Below are positions 63,572-64,000 of a stretch of DNA of 64,000 bases, in pieces (within the stretch, counting starts at the first letter, position 1; each line of letters begins with the position of its first letter). The stretch covers positions 1,912,001 through 1,976,000 of the forward strand of contig NZ_CP133217.1 in NCBI RefSeq assembly GCF_030930995.1, written 5' to 3'. The notes beneath the pieces are model-generated. The model ran no database searches and had not been told where the DNA came from. It was given only the letters and a program-made list of their open reading frames with translations. Position numbers and translations under genes: made by a program. Origin of the DNA: Thiothrix subterranea. GTDB taxonomy: Bacteria; Pseudomonadota; Gammaproteobacteria; Thiotrichales; Thiotrichaceae.

Positions 63572-64000
63572 ATGTTGAAATTAGGCGCGTTATGCATGTG
63601 CGGGTTGTTGCTCTTGATGGGGCAACAATCCGTGGTTATTGCCGCTGATGAAGCAGAACAACGCCCGGTGCGTATTGCGATTGTGAATATGGCGGGTTTA
63701 CTGGAGAATGCGCCGCAGTCTAAAGCAGCGGATGCTCAATTGAAGCTGGATTTTGTGCCGCGTGAACGCAGGCTGGAGGCTGATCAAAAAGCTATCCGGC
63801 AATTGGAGGACGAGCTGTCCACCAGTATTCAATCCGGTGTATTGCCTGATCTTGAAAAAGTGGAAGGCCAACGCAAGTTACGTGACCTACAGCGCACTTA
63901 TGCGCGTGAGATGGAAGATTTTCGTGAGGCAGTCCGCCTTGCCCGCGATACGGCGATTGGTGCTTTGCAAGCCGAGATTGTGCAGGCGATTGTTGAAGTG
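63572..64000 (+). CDS. skp: Periplasmic chaperone Skp/OmpH, C-terminus cut by window edge
   Basis: 143 codons are visible from ATG 63572. A signal peptide (MLKLGALCMCGLLLLMGQQS to about 25) is followed by RIAIVNMAGLLENAPQSKAA and a long charged coiled coil (QKAIRQLEDELSTS, ERKLRDLQ-like), as in the Skp tentacles. It carries unfolded outer-membrane proteins to BamA, encoded just before it. Confidence 0.92.
   Translation, partial: MLKLGALCMCGLLLLMGQQSVVIAADEAEQRPVRIAIVNMAGLLENAPQSKAADAQLKLDFVPRERRLEADQKAIRQLEDELSTSIQSGVLPDLEKVEGQRKLRDLQRTYAREMEDFREAVRLARDTAIGALQAEIVQAIVEV

Noticed and set aside
1-64000. CRISPR array or rRNA operon
   Set aside because: No regularly spaced repeats with unique spacers and no rRNA signatures were seen; the only tandem repeats are the 66-bp coding units at 794-991.

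Overview
The window reads as a gammaproteobacterial chromosome, most likely a Thiothrix-like (Thiotrichaceae) sulfur oxidiser. The evidence is the conserved gammaproteobacterial blocks lolB-ispE-tRNA-Gln-prs-rplY-pth-ychF, hemA-prfA-prmC, petABC-sspA-sspB, glnD-map | rpsB-tsf-pyrH-frr-uppS-cdsA-dxr-rseP-bamA-skp and a pilVWXE-pilY1 minor pilin operon. The genus is an inference; no rRNA gene is present to confirm it.

Layout. 0-1.4 kb: a truncated coiled-coil membrane protein and a c5-type cytochrome lipoprotein. 1.6-5.0 kb: the tmRNA gene ssrA followed by a small, decayed integrative element (tyrosine integrase, GTGTA iteron-like cluster, a broken TumE-type toxin with its HTH partner, and a CI-like repressor without a catalytic dyad). 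5-14 kb: YheT hydrolase, hisC, Nif3-like protein, the cytochrome bc1 complex, sspAB, folA, dihydroorotase. 14-21.7 kb: a sulfatase-modifying-factor-like protein and the type IV pilus tip operon. 21.7-31.9 kb: release-factor methylation, haem synthesis, outer-membrane lipoprotein insertion, isoprenoid, PRPP and translation genes. 31.9-36.9 kb: sixA, an MFS exporter, then an accessory patch with a TIR domain-membrane anchor-cytochrome c fusion and an AAA-ATPase/PD-(D/E)XK protein. 36.9-47 kb: recG, aceK divergent from a monomeric-type icd, a flavoprotein, an ABC exporter and mtgA. 47-49.1 kb: a second accessory patch with two decayed TumE toxin loci and a GIY-YIG/Sel1 fusion. 49.1-64 kb: moeA, glnD, map, the rpsB to bamA housekeeping run, and the start of skp.

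Main points of interest. (1) A cytoplasmic TIR domain is joined through one membrane helix to a periplasmic-type c5 cytochrome domain that is about 88% identical in protein to the cytochrome lipoprotein gene 33 kb away, so the fusion looks recent. (2) A family of about 100-bp double-hairpin palindromic elements has one intergenic copy and two copies inserted in frame inside prmC and recG. (3) Three separate TumE-like toxin remnants all keep their antitoxin or HTH partner but have deleted or frameshifted toxins. (4) The aceK-icd intergenic region holds two ATTGTC/GACAAT palindromes about six helical turns apart, one abutting the predicted -10 of icd.

All functional calls come from reading translated sequence and motifs by eye; no database search was run.
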